A DNA stretch of 64,000 bases, taken from positions 27,765,140 through 27,829,139 of the forward strand of contig CM037888.1 of the NCBI GenBank assembly GCA_021292165.1. Reading direction: 5' to 3'. Positions 23,310 to 33,992 of this stretch are shown here, in pieces. A program made the position numbers and the translations under genes. The DNA is from Shinisaurus crocodilurus (lineage: Eukaryota; Chordata; Lepidosauria; Squamata; Shinisauridae). Numbering within the stretch: the stretch's first letter is position 1; the number at the start of each line of letters is the position of its first letter. The notes below the pieces were generated by a model. It had not been told where the DNA came from and made no database searches. It worked only from the letters and a program-made list of their open reading frames with translations.

Positions 23310-24150
23310 AAATCTATTTATTTATTTATTCATTTATTCATTCATTCATTCATTTTCTGCACACTTTTATCCTGTTTCTCAGACAACTGTTGTCTCCCAA
23401 AGAAGTTCATATCAATTAAAAAGAAGAGGGGGGATGAGAGGCCCTGTCATCAGGCTTATAAACTATAAGCTCTCTGGGCGGTTTACAACAGTTAAAACCA
23501 TAAAATACAATACAATATAAATATAAAATTTAAAACCACAGATTAAAAACAAACTGCAAAGCTAGCAGCAGCAGTTCAAATTACAACAGAGTTAAAAACA
23601 ATTACAAGATTAAAATGATTAAGATGATTAAAATGCCTGGGAAAATAGAAAGGTCTTCACCTGGCACTGGAAAGAGTACAATGTAGGCACCAGGCAAGCC
23701 TCTTTGGGGAGCTCATTCCACAATCGGGGTGCCACAGCAGAAAAGGCCTTCCTCCTGGTAGCCACCTGCCTCATTTCCTTTGGCAGGGGCTCTCGGAGAA
23801 GACTGCTGACAAAGATCTTAGTGTCCGGGTAGGTACATATAGGAGGAGACAATCCTTCAGATACCCTGGCCCCAAGCCAGTTTAGGGACTTTGAATGTTA
23901 GTACCAGCACTTTGAATTGGGCCCAGAAACAGACTGGTAGCCAGTGCAGATGAGAAAGCACTGGCATAATATGTTCACGTCGGCCAGTCCCCGTTAATAA
24001 TCTCGCTGCCCTATTTTGGACCAGCTGAAGTTTCCAGACCGTTTTCAAAGGCAGCCCCACGTATAACGCATTGCAATAATCCAAACAAGAGGTTACCAGA
24101 GCATGGATAACTGTAGCTAGGCTATCTCTGTCCAGATAACTTGCACTGGT
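23310..24150 (-). mobile_element. L2-type LINE, ORF2 C-terminus and 3' UTR
   Basis: On the minus strand two frames carry MDYCNALYVGLP ... LQLVQNRAARLLTGT ... LHWLPV (23857-24084) and AVAPRLWNELPKEA ... FLFSQAF (23628-23852), the two consecutive C-terminal blocks of L2 reverse transcriptase. Different frames show it is decayed. The UTR extends down to a TTTA/TTCA simple-repeat tail near 23325. This is the best preserved L2 coding remnant in the window. Confidence 0.88.
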
Positions 24151-24329
24151 TTTGATTTCAGTTTAGTTTGGTATGTGCTTCCCACAATCAAGACTTTTAT
24201 TCTCTGTCACCCTTCCTGAAATGGGTCACTTGCCAAATTTTGGAACGTGATGAACTAGACCATTTCTCTCCCTGGCCCTATGTGCAATCCATGGGGAGAG
24301 TGCCATTCCTTCCTGTGGGCTGTCCCTTA

Positions 24330-24700
24330 TTGATTTAATGAAACAGTAAGTTAATTAACACAAGATGTGAAGCCTACTGCATAATTAACAAGACATTTAC
24401 CTAAAATCAATAATCTAATTGCCACACCTACTGTACATTGGAGACAGTGTTTATCCTATTGAGGAAGGTCATTTATATCTCTATGTTAACACAATGATTG
24501 GAGGGCTGTTCACAAGACCAACCAGATTTGTAAAGTGATAATTTATTGAATGATCAATTAAACTTTTTAGCCTTCAAAACATAAACAGGTCATGAAGAGT
24601 CGAGGCCACCAGTTAATCTACATATCGTACTTCATGCTGAGCTATTTTCATTATATCATGAATATCTGAATTTGCATTGAAATGTGGCATAGGAGGACTT
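24330..24700. other. Candidate conserved non-coding stretch
   Basis: Non-repetitive, A/T-rich DNA with dense homeodomain-type cores (GTTAATTAAC, GCATAATTAAC, AATCTAATTG, GATCAATTAAAC) and no repeat termini. The regulatory role is inferred from texture only. Confidence 0.33.
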
Positions 24701-24890
24701 GAAAAACCTATTTATACTGCAAAGGGTGTTGCATTGCTTTGCGTCCACACCCAAAAATAAAGAGACAAGACACATTAATTCAGTTCCCACCTCTGCATTG
24801 GAGATAAAACAAAAGGCATGTTTCTTGGAGGCTAAGCAAATTGACCGGAGAATTTGCATATTGCTGAAAGAATGCACCTCCCCCCACGCG

Positions 24891-25638
24891 TAGCTGTGGC
24901 GGGGGAGGGAACAATTTGCGTGCTGGGACTACAATGGTCTGATCTCAGACCAACCAATCACAGGGCAGAAGGGGAGGGGCAGTAGAGCCGTTATTAGGTT
25001 TGCTCGCCTCTCCTCCTGGTTCTTTTCTAGCGCGGCTCCCTCCCTCCCATCCCTGTTTGCAGTGTAGGTTTCACTGGTCGCCTGTTTCCAGGGGCCGAGT
25101 AGGAATTTCGGTTCATTGTCCTAATTGGCCGGGGGCAATGTTCATGTTTCGCCTACTCTGCACTGTATTTCAGGGTTTGGGTGCTTAGTGGCATCTTCAA
25201 TTCGGTCACATTGGCGGTTAAGTGCGGGATTAGGCAGTTTTAGGTGACCATCCTATGGCACCTTTCAGGTGAGAGGCGTGCCTGAGGCTCCTTCCGCCAA
25301 CTGCCTCACGGCTCGGGACTGCGGAGACAAGGCCGTCTCTGACTGAGGTCTTCCTGCTTCACCTACCAGTACCTCACAGTCTGGTCGAGGCTGACTGCAG
25401 GAAAGACCTTCCAGCACCGTGTGGTGTTAAGCAAGGCGGGGATGACCTGGCGGCCGTCACCCTCCTTGCTGGATGTTTCGCCCTGTCGCAATAGTGACCG
25501 GCTGTCGATAGCCGGTGTAATTAGTACCCGCACTTTTTCCCTTTGTAGATCCCCTATTGATGATTCAATAAATGTGGCCCATTACTTTTACCACAATTTG
25601 TACCCTACAATTGTGTCTGAGTCGTTATTTCTCCTCTA
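24891..25638 (+). mobile_element. Candidate solo LTR, 748 bp
   Basis: A G/C-rich block unlike its surroundings, flanked by an exact 6-bp direct repeat CACGCG (24885-24890 and 25639-25644). It contains a CCAAT box (ACCAACCAATCACAG near 24949) and a polyadenylation signal (AATAAA near 25568) close to the 3' end, the order expected in an LTR. No tRNA-primer site or gag/pol sequence adjoins it, so if it is an LTR it is a solo one. Its ends read TAGC ... TCTA rather than the usual TG ... CA, which weakens the call. Confidence 0.5.
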
Positions 25639-25648
25639 CACGCGCAAA

Positions 25649-25790
25649 GTACAAAATCCTGTTGAGATATGTACATTCCCCAAGGCCTGTTGGAGATTAT
25701 GTATAATTCCTGGTGAATGTACAAAATGCAGTCTAGATACGCACATCCCCCAAGGCCTGTTGGAGTTTTTGTATATTGTCTGGGAAATTG
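25649..25790 (+). repeat. Two-unit tandem duplication of about 70 bp
   Basis: Unit 1 (GTACAAAATCCTG ... CCCCAAGGCCTGTTGGAG) and unit 2 (GTACAAAATGCAG ... CCCCAAGGCCTGTTGGAG) are direct repeats about 75 bp apart with moderate divergence. They lie immediately 3' of the candidate LTR. Confidence 0.75.
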
Positions 25791-25825
25791 GTTTGCCAGC
25801 TACGGCCTCTCGTGGCCAGGGATAG

Positions 25826-25970
25826 CTGGGCCACAGTGATACATGCGCTAGTAACCTCAAGACTGGATTACTGCAATGTGCTCAATGTGGGACTGCCCTT
25901 AAAGCTGCTCCGGAAGATGGAGCTAGTGTAGAATGCAGCAGCTTGGCTGTTGTCCCATCTTCTTAAGTGG
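25826..25970 (+). mobile_element. L2-type RT fragment
   Basis: Nucleotides encode an L2-like VTSRLDYCNVLNVGLPLK ... NAAAWLL with an in-frame stop. Only this short piece is present. Confidence 0.75.
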
Positions 25971-26496
25971 GAGACATGGCCTAATGCAATGTGGCCATAA
26001 AATAATGTGAGAACTGGGATTCAGTGAAAAGAGAACTAATACAGTGAAGGGAAGAAACTGTACAAAACTGTTCATGCAGGTGTGACCTCCAGTAGCAACT
26101 TTCCTCTGGCAGCCTGATGATGTCCTGCGTGCATCCATTCTCCCTCCATCAATCCTGTTGCTCCAGAACGTTTTGTTTTCTGGCATCAGCTGCCTTACGT
26201 TACACACAAGTTGATTATCATTGGGTGTGTTTCTCTGCACACCATGAAGATGTCCACAGACTTAAGGACAAGAATGACACAGGTGTCAAATAGTTTTTGT
26301 CACATATTCTAAAAACCTTCACCATAATTCTTACTATTGTTCCAATTAACTAAACTTAGATAACAATATAGTTTAAAATATAACACCTTTAAATTTATTT
26401 TGCAATCTCATGCACATTTCAGTGGTCTCCTGCTCATTTCAGACTTGGTGTCCTTGCTGCTTCTTTTCAATATCCAGATAGATAATTTGAGGTGCC

Positions 26497-27146
26497 CAGG
26501 ACCAGTGCAGGGCAGTTTGGCGCCCTAGGCTAAATTATATTTAGCACCCCCCCTCTCGTGCCGTGGGGGGGGCTCCGGAAAGCAGCCCTGCTCTGCAACC
26601 TCCCACCACCGCCACCGCCACCGGACCCCCCCGCACGCTGCCGCTGCCGCCCCCCACCTACCTTCCCACGCCTCCTCCGAAAAGGGACCCCCGCGCTCTG
26701 TTTTTGGCCGGGGGAAACCAGAGCAACAGGGCTGTTTAAGCCCTGTTGCTCTGGTTCCTTCCCGCCAAAACAGAGCACGGGCGGGGCTCCGGAAACAGCG
26801 CGGAGAAGGTAGGTGTCGGGGCGGGAGGCAGCGCGGAGGCGAAGCGAGGCGAGGCGAGGCGAGGTGGGGGGAGGCAGCGCGGGGGGAAGGCGGCACAGAG
26901 GCGAGGCGAGGCGAGGTGGGGGGGAGGCGGCGCGGAGGCAAGGCAAGGTGGGGGGGAGGCGCCCAGGCTCGGCCCCACCACTACTCCGGGCGCAATCCCC
27001 CGCACTGACCTGGCTTTCTCAGTGAGGCGGGCAGGCGGGCAGGGCAGGAGCGCGCCGGCAGTGAAGAGGAGTGCAGCGTTCTGCGCCCTCTTCCGCTACG
27101 CGCCCTAGGCAACAGCCTAGTTGGCCTAGCGGTAGCGCCGGCCCTG
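26497..27146 (+). mobile_element. hAT element, 650 bp, CpG-rich with central hairpin
   Basis: Exact 8-bp duplication GAGGTGCC at 26489-26496 and 27147-27154. Ends CAGGACCAGTGC and GCGCCGGCCCTG, with CGCCCTAGGC next to both ends and GCCTAGTTGGCCTAGCGG as in the 164-bp copy at 18827. The interior has a strong hairpin (26695-26776) and GAGGCGAGGCGAGG-type short repeats at about 26836-26955. Three overlapping Pro/Arg-rich frames are a by-product of this composition. No transposase. Confidence 0.93.
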
Positions 27147-27566
27147 GAGGTGCCTGTGGCCGATACTTTCTTGCTGAAAGCATTTTTTTTTTTTACCCAG
27201 TAGTTTTTCAGCTAAGCTCCTATTTTAGATCTGTATCAAAGGCAAGCAACCTTTGTGGGCACATGTGAAAATTTGGGAAACTGTCCTGGGCACTACCACA
27301 AAATGGCTGTCATTAGAGACATGGCTAATCACAAAGGCTGGTCACTGTGTAGACCAGAGGAAATGAAGATGGCAGCTGGGGAATGCTGGGAGTTGTAGGA
27401 CCTTTTTCCTCTCCAAACATGCATAGGATTTCACCCTTAGAAAATGAGTTGTAGACCATGGAATCTCACATTCAGATTTTGCCTCTATCATGAACTCCCT
27501 CGTTGGCCAATGGGAATAATAATAAATACCAACCTACAATACAGGTTTGTTTTCTGTGATACCTTA

Positions 27567-27704
27567 CAGCAGCCTTCCCCAACCTGGTGCCTATCAGATG
27601 TGTTGGCCTACAACTCCCATTGTCCCACCATGCTGGCTGAGAATGATGGAAGTTGTAGTCCCACACATTTGGCGGACATCAGGTTGGGAAAAGCAGCCTT
27701 ACAG
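27567..27704. mobile_element. Hairpin MITE
   Basis: CAGCCTTCCCCAACCTGGTGCC at the left is matched by ACATCAGGTTGGGAAAAGC at the right, with CTACAACTCCCATTG opposite ATGGAAGTTGTAG. Same family as 61-204. Confidence 0.85.
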
Positions 27705-27740
27705 ATTGAGACAATATATGCAAAGTGTTTGGTTTCAACT

Positions 27741-27748
27741 ACTACTAC

Positions 27749-27790
<42 letters not shown>
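27741..27790 (+). repeat. (ACT)n/(ATT)n microsatellite
   Basis: A short ACT run passes into about thirteen ATT units. The poly-Ile and poly-Leu frames here are artefacts. Confidence 0.95.
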
Positions 27791-27959
27791 GGCTGTGTAC
27801 ATCTTTAAAGCAAATTGGGCAAAGAAGCATCACTTTCATCTTGACACACAAAGAATAATTAATTTATATTTCCTATTATCTTGTTATTCTCATTCTAACT
27901 TGTTTCAAATGTTCCTGAATTTCCCCTCCTGTGTTTTTATGCAGTTTTATCTGTGAACC

Positions 27960-28660
27960 TTATTTCTCTCTCTCATCCTTCTGGAATTTCTGCATTGAGT
28001 TCGCTGGACTTCTCGGAGAGACTAGATGGGGGTGGGGGGAAGTCCAGCTAATCTTTTCAAATTAGCGCAGTTCTGAATCTGGAGAGCCTCATTAGATGCG
28101 TGCCTGAGATTTATCAGTTCTCATTTGCCTAATATCGGGCCTAACTTTCGGCTCCTGGCCCTTTCAGCAGGGGGTAAGTGCAAATAGGAAAGGGTCCTTT
28201 GTCACTGCCACGCTCTCTTGCTAATTTGCTCCGCCTAATAAAATTACAAATGAACACAGCTTTGCTTGTGCTGCCTTTATAAGTTATAATAACCTTGGTC
28301 CCCCATAACCTCCTGCTAGCTGAATTAATCAGATCGTATTAATATTTCTTCTTACTTTCTTTTAACTGGTTCTTCTCTTAATTAAAGGGGCCAAAGATGT
28401 AAACAGGGTAGGTGACTGGAATGTGGCGTCAGGTTATAAACAAGGCTCATTAATAAGATGGATGTCCCAGCAGACTGCAAAAATTGCTTAGTAGGCAAGT
28501 GTGCATTTTGCAATTTCCTTGTAACTAAGAGGACTAATGTCAGATCTTTACCTCCCCCCCACTTTATCCGCCATTTTAATGTATAAAGGATGACAATTTG
28601 GGTAAGTTAAGTAAAAAGGAAGCTGATTCATCAATCAGCTGCGTAAGGTATTTTTGTTTA
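27960..28660. other. Candidate conserved non-coding element cluster
   Basis: About 700 bp of single-copy-looking sequence between repeats, rich in homeodomain-type sites (CTAATCTTTTCAAATTAGC, TTGCTAATTTGC, GAATTAATCAGATCG, TCTTAATTAAAG, CTCATTAATAAG). No long open frame. Texture and motif density are those of vertebrate developmental enhancers; actual conservation is untested here. Confidence 0.4.
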
Positions 28661-28756
28661 TTAAATATTTCTTTCTTCCTACCTATCATACTCAGGATGT
28701 TTGCTCTTTTCCATTTTTTTTTAAAACAACAACAACAAGAACAAGAACAAGAAGAG

Positions 28757-28792
<36 letters not shown>
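28757..28792 (+). repeat. (ATAG)n microsatellite
   Basis: Nine GATA-type tetranucleotide units, preceded by an ACAAGA-rich run. Confidence 0.95.
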
Positions 28793-28975
28793 GTTATGCC
28801 ATGTTTACTCAGAAGTAAGTACCATGTGTTCAGTGGGACTTCCTCCCTCATCAGTGTGTATAGGTTTGCATCCTTAGACACATATGCATGTATTAACAAT
28901 GCTCTTTTAAAACATGTATATTGTAGAAACTTCTCAAGTTAGTCAAAATTCCCACTCCCAACTATTCAAATATTA

Positions 28976-28999
28976 TACACACACACACACACACACACT
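28976..28999 (+). repeat. (AC)n microsatellite
   Basis: A pure CA run of about 24 bp. Confidence 0.9.
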
Positions 29000-29289
29000 C
29001 GATATCAAAATTATATATCTTCATGTTCAGTGCATTTGTCATTCAGATATCTGGCAAATGTACTGCACATGAAAATATATAATTTTGATATGTGTAAAGA
29101 AATACCTTGGCTAGCTGCTTCCTTCTGTTTTAACAGCAAACAAGTCTCACAAACCCTCATGCTTGAAAAATCTTTCGCTCCTGCTTTAAGGATGATTTAT
29201 GAACATGAATGAATGTGGATTAAATGTCTTGCTAATACGCTGGACATTTCTTGTATAGCTCAATGTGCCATTGCAAAACCCCTTGCATG

Positions 29290-29520
29290 CACTTCTTATT
29301 TTTATTTCTTTTATCGATCTGTGTCACCGTCCAGGGTTATACCTTCCAAGGCGGCTCACAACATATTAAAGCACCACATATTACAGCCATCAAAGCATAA
29401 TATAAAACAGAATACACCTAAATATTTGACAACATCAGCAGCTAAAAACAGTATTAGTAGTATAAAACAGTCCCAGGATCATTCAAAAGCTGACCAGAAT
29501 TTTTTTTTTAAATCCTTAGG
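29290..29520 (-). mobile_element. L2-type LINE 3' end, minus strand
   Basis: CTTTTATCGATCTGTGTCACC, CCAAGGCGGCTCACAAC and then an A-rich UTR ending in TTTTTTTTTAAATCC fit a reversed L2 end. No ORF. Confidence 0.5.
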
Positions 29521-30089
29521 GTTCTTCTAAAAAAAAATATGGAGTGGGGCCAGGCCTATGTATCTCTATACACACTCTCATGTGTACAATTAGCTCTACA
29601 AATACACCAGGTACACTGAGTATTATTACTAATAAGATCAGCAGCAGCAGACATCCACACGAAGAAGAGATTATGTGGATGCAGCTTGGTTTTCCCCACA
29701 ACCTTCTTGCACAAGGAAAATTGGTACTCCACAAGAGAAGAGGATCGCTGGATCCCAGGTTGTCTTTCCCACAACTAATATATTATCTTGCTTGGAGAAC
29801 TACTGTGCTGTGTAACCCACAGGATATCGGGGGGGGGGAGATACCCAAACAAATAACTGGATTAGTGAAGCTTTTTTTTGGTTATTTATTTATTTGCAGA
29901 GGTGAATGTATCCTCTTGAAACAAAGAACACTTCGAGACTGAAGATATCCCATGACTTTAATAACCCCCTGTTAATAGTATAGGGTAGAAAAGTGCATAT
30001 CAGACGGATAAATCGTACTGACTCCAATCAAAACTGTAATATATGTCATGATATATGTATTTCCCAGGATTTTTGGCAAACCTATCTAT

Positions 30090-30650
30090 TGCTTACTACT
30101 CCACTGATGAAGTTTGCAAGTAATTGTGTACGCATTTCTCTGAAAGATAAATGGCTATCCTTCCCAAGGACGCTCAGCTGGCCCACCTTTGCGAATGTGA
30201 ATGTGTGTATATCTGAGCTTTTCTTTTTCTTTTTTCTTCTTTTTTTTCTTTTTTTTAAAAGCCTGACAAGGCATCTTGATCATTTCCTCATTCTGAGGCC
30301 TAACCACGGCCTAGCACACAGCCCCCCCTTTGAAATGTTATTATACTGTCGTGAGCCTTTCTTCGCTCAGGATGTTACTTCATTTCCACCTTTTGTCTTA
30401 GCCTGAATGTGAATGATGCTCTTTCAGCAATATACGGGTGCTTAAACTCCCCTGCTGTAGCCTTACATAAATATACAACACCCGTCTCGGCCAATAATTC
30501 ACTTCAGGCCTGGAAAAACAGTGACTTCCTTTATTGGTCAGAATCTCTGGCAATTCCCAACAGCTGTATGTTTTCACCTCTGAGGATCCTTATCTTCAAG
30601 TTTCCATTTGTCTCAGCAATATTCCAGTGGATTGCCAATAAAAATGATTC
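30090..30650. other. Candidate conserved non-coding stretch
   Basis: Single-copy-looking DNA around a T/C-rich run (30218-30260). It contains GAAAGATAAATGGC, CTTTATTGGTCAG and CCAATAATTCAC-type motifs and short open frames without domains. Conservation is not shown. Confidence 0.3.
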
Positions 30651-30764
30651 CCATTTTTATAACCCCTGAGAATGCAGGAAGCTAGATTTCCAGAAAAGAA
30701 AAAGAAAAAACCCACGCCGCCCACTCTTCTCTGTGTGTGTCTCTTTGTGTGTACATCTATATAC

Positions 30765-30766
30765 AC

Positions 30767-30797
<31 letters not shown>
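30765..30797 (+). repeat. (AC)n microsatellite
   Basis: A CA run of about 30 bp after a TGTGTGTCTC stretch. Confidence 0.9.
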
Positions 30798-30798
<1 letters not shown>

Positions 30799-30856
30799 GG
30801 AAGACTCTGTCAATGTTGGTTTCACACAGATCTCATTTTTCCAGCCTTAACTCGTA

Positions 30857-31418
30857 GGGATGGGTGAGAATTTCATTTGGTTCATTCTTTTGATAAGTTA
30901 CCAACATTCACAAGTTTCTACATTAACGGGATGGAAAGAACATGAGATTTAAACAATTCTGAAGTGGGAAGAAAGTGAAACTGGCAGATTTGTCCATCCG
31001 CTCCTGTTTCAGCATCAGTTTGGGACTTAAAATAACCAAACAAAAAAGTCTGCAGGGAAAATGTGTATGCATTTTCAAGCACCTTTCTCCAAATACTCAC
31101 GTTTCATTTTCGGTACACTTTTTTTCTTCCCCCCCTAACATGCACATGCTTGGCAAGCAGTTTCCCCTTATATAATGCTTTTTTGTATGTTTTTTCCACC
31201 AATACACATCTCTCTAGTTGCACTTTCCCCTAATATATACATTTTTGCATGCATATTTTTTTTGTTGTTGTTGTTCAGAAACTGCATCACACAAAATCCT
31301 GAGAAGTGTGAAGACTGAAAGATAACTGTGTCCCAGTTTGCATATTGATTCAAGAAGTGTGAATTTGGTATGTTCTTTTCAAATTGAAAACTGAGCAAAA
31401 TCTCCCCCCCCCCATTCC
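30857..31418 (+). mobile_element. AT-rich TA-flanked element (family B)
   Basis: Bounded by TA at 30855-30856 and 31419-31420. Left end GGGATGGGTGAGAATTTC; right end AATCTCCCCCCCCCCATTCC, its approximate reverse complement. Inside are repeats of AATATATACATTTTTGCATG and TGCATATTGATTCAAG, the latter shared with 32715-32730. No coding capacity. Confidence 0.7.
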
Positions 31419-31420
31419 TA

Positions 31421-31425
<5 letters not shown>

Positions 31426-31451
<26 letters not shown>
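31426..31451 (+). repeat. (AG)n microsatellite
   Basis: A pure GA run abutting the right edge of the preceding element. Confidence 0.9.
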
Positions 31452-32188
31452 ATCAACAGAAAAAGATGAGGGGAGGGGGAACTCTGTAGAAGTTATCAGA
31501 AAGCAGGCTTCATTCTTAAAACATCTCTTCCTAGGAATATTTCAAAGCATGAGAGGAGCAAAAGGTTTTTTGGGGTGGGGTGGGGGAATAAACTCCACCC
31601 AGAAATTGTATCAGGGATGCTTTTTACTTCAAATGGGAGCAAGAAGAACGACAGCAAGTAGGTTACATATTTGCAAACACCGATAGCGAAAGTGTCTGTT
31701 GTTCTGCCAAAGAATTAAACCGGAGATTGTAAAATAGCCTTGCAGCCATATGACAAAAGATATACTTAAGGAGACATAAACATGAAGTGTAGGGAAATGT
31801 GCCAGGCTAAAGTCAGCCGTGCCGCTTGGTTTTATGACTGTTACAACTGTTTACTAAGAAAAGATGGATGGCTGCTGATACGGTCACACGCCCGGTATAA
31901 GGGGTTTTTTGGTTGGAAGCTTTTGGGGAACTGAGGATTGCTACAGTCCAATCGAAAGGGAATTTCTTTAATTCCTCTCAGCCAAGCTCCTTTTTGTTAC
32001 CTTTCTCCATTCTTCACCACATGCAGTTTATTTCTCCCTGTTGAAAATAGTGTTTTAGAACTGTGCTGCAGTACAAAGAATTCACTAAAGAAGGTTAATT
32101 CACTCTTTCAGCAATTTAGAAATCAAATGTATTTTTTTTTTGCCCTTTATCCTAAAGCCAGTATTACTACCTTGTCAATTCCCAGGAC

Positions 32189-32787
32189 TATGGGTGAGAA
32201 TTGGATGGGTGAGAATTTCATTCAGTTTGTCTTTTTCTTTTAAGAACATGCCAAAAAATGTGCACAGTGCACACTTCTTCATATAGAAAGGACCTGAGGT
32301 TTTGTTTTTGTTTTGTTTTTGTTTTTTCAAAGATCAGATGCAGAAGAAAGCGAAGCTGACAGATGATTTGTCCATTGCTATTCACAACAACTGATGGATG
32401 AATCTCTCCCATTTCAGGTTCTCTCTGTTTCTCATTTTTCTGATCCTTAGTGTTCGCTCCGTCCTGCTTCTGCATCAGTTTGTGGCTTAAATAAAAAAAA
32501 AAAAAAAGGCATCACAATAGATTGTAATGCAGTTTTGTACATATTTTTGCCTAACATACAGATGCTTTGCAAGCAGGTTTCCTGTATTATAATGCTATTT
32601 TGTACTTCTCCCCAATATATGCATTTTGGATGCATTTTTTTGTTCAGAGAATTGCATCACAGCATTCTGAGAAAGGCAAATGCTGAAGGATAACTGCGCT
32701 CCGGTTTGCATATTGATTGAGGAAGTGAGAATCTGTTCAGATAGTAGCAAAATGCGAACTGAATGAAATTCTCCCCGACTCCTGCCC
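32189..32787 (+). mobile_element. AT-rich element (family B)
   Basis: The left region has a duplicated TGGGTGAGAATT; the right end is GAAATTCTCCCCGACTCC. The interior TTTGCATATTGATTGAGG and AATATATGCATTTTGG match 30857-31418. An A15 run lies near 32492-32506. Confidence 0.65.
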
Positions 32788-33289
32788 AGGATCCATCCTC
32801 CTGTTCTCCCTATAGTGAGGCATGGGCCACACACACTTTGACCCCCACATGCAGGGCTGCTGGGTGGGCTTCAAGTTTAGTTTCCTTTTCCACTTAAGAG
32901 GAAGAACTTCACAGTTGTAGAAACCATGGCACTGAGTTCTGATACAGGTTTAAAGTACATACAGATAACTTTATCTACATGTTAATGTTATACAAACAAA
33001 CCAAACGAGAGATGAGGAAAATAACTATGTCTTACTACTTTAAACATCTCATCCCCCCCCCCCTTTTTCCTTGCAAGTAAAACTGCAGGCATACTATTTA
33101 ACCAGAACGTGTTTAAATTATGGCAGGATGGCCAAGGGCTAGATGTAATGTCCCCAGGGCTAATTCTAAACTTTGCACCACTAGTTCTAGAATCTCTGTT
33201 CTAGAATAAAGAGAATCCAGCATTTTCCATCTGTGCTATCACTGAACAGCACAGCTGTTCAACTTCTAAAACTCCTTTCTGTACTCCAG

Positions 33290-33605
33290 AAGTGGTGTTA
33301 GGGTGCAGACCACTAGGGCTGGAGCTCCAAGTCTTTCATTTGGAGCCCCGAATCTCTGGGAGGCATCTGCCCCACCACCCTATTGTCAATGGGCACTTAC
33401 CGAAATAAAGGTTCAGGGGCCCTGAGGATCTCTGTTGCATCTGATCCCCCTGGATGAGTTGGCTTTTTGTCCACATGTGCTTCACCTCCTGCTGCCCCCC
33501 CCCCGAATCTTTCTGCCTGAGGTTTTTTTCTGAAATCACATGCCCTCCTCTTCCCTGTCCATACATCACTTTTTAAAACAGGGGTGTCCTAAGGAAGCAG
33601 GGTCC

Positions 33606-33638
<33 letters not shown>

Positions 33639-33722
33639 TAGAGAATATGTAAATTAGCATATGCAAATTTGTGCATTTTGTTTGGCCTGTGGGCCTGAGC
33701 CCCAGATCTTTTCAGTACCTTG
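33290..33722 (-). mobile_element. Dispersed repeat, inverted partner of 11440
   Basis: Reads as the reverse complement of 11440-11866 over most of its length, including an (AC)n run at about 33609-33636 that answers the (GT)n in the partner. The shared microsatellite shows it belongs to the family and is not a separate event. Confidence 0.65.
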
Positions 33723-33869
33723 CACTGAATATGAGTTTAAATATGAGTTTTAAAAAAGACATATTTGGTTCACAGAGTCAGATATTTGGTTGTTCAAATA
33801 TCTCCTTCTACTTCAGGGTCAACACAATCTAATAACCAGCCAGACAGTTGAAATCATATTCAACTGATA

Positions 33870-33992
33870 GTTCATAGATTCATAGATCATAGAGTTGGAA
33901 GGAGCCTACAAGGCTATCGAGTCCAACCCCCTGCTCAATGCAGGAAACTAGATGAGGGGTCTCCCATCCAAGTAATAACCAGTTTATGGGTT
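33870..33992 (-). mobile_element. 5S rRNA/CR1 chimeric SINE, head truncated
   Basis: On the minus strand it reads CTGGTTATTACTTGGATGGG then AGACC (the 5S rRNA box C region), a CCTCATCTAGTTTCCTGC linker, and the CR1-type tail with CTATGATCTATGAAT. The head-to-tail junction is the same as at 49111, with one base difference over about 30, so this is a family and not a chance join. Only the box C part of the 5S head is kept. Confidence 0.82.

Noticed and set aside
26525..27108. Overlapping Pro/Arg/Ala-rich frames of 84-138 codons on both strands
   Set aside because: They lie wholly inside the CpG-rich hAT copy and come from GAGGC and CCGCC short repeats; frames are open on both strands because A/T-rich stop codons are rare there.
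27444..27956. 170-codon plus-strand frame
   Set aside because: It crosses a hairpin MITE and an ATT microsatellite (poly-Ile); no domain.
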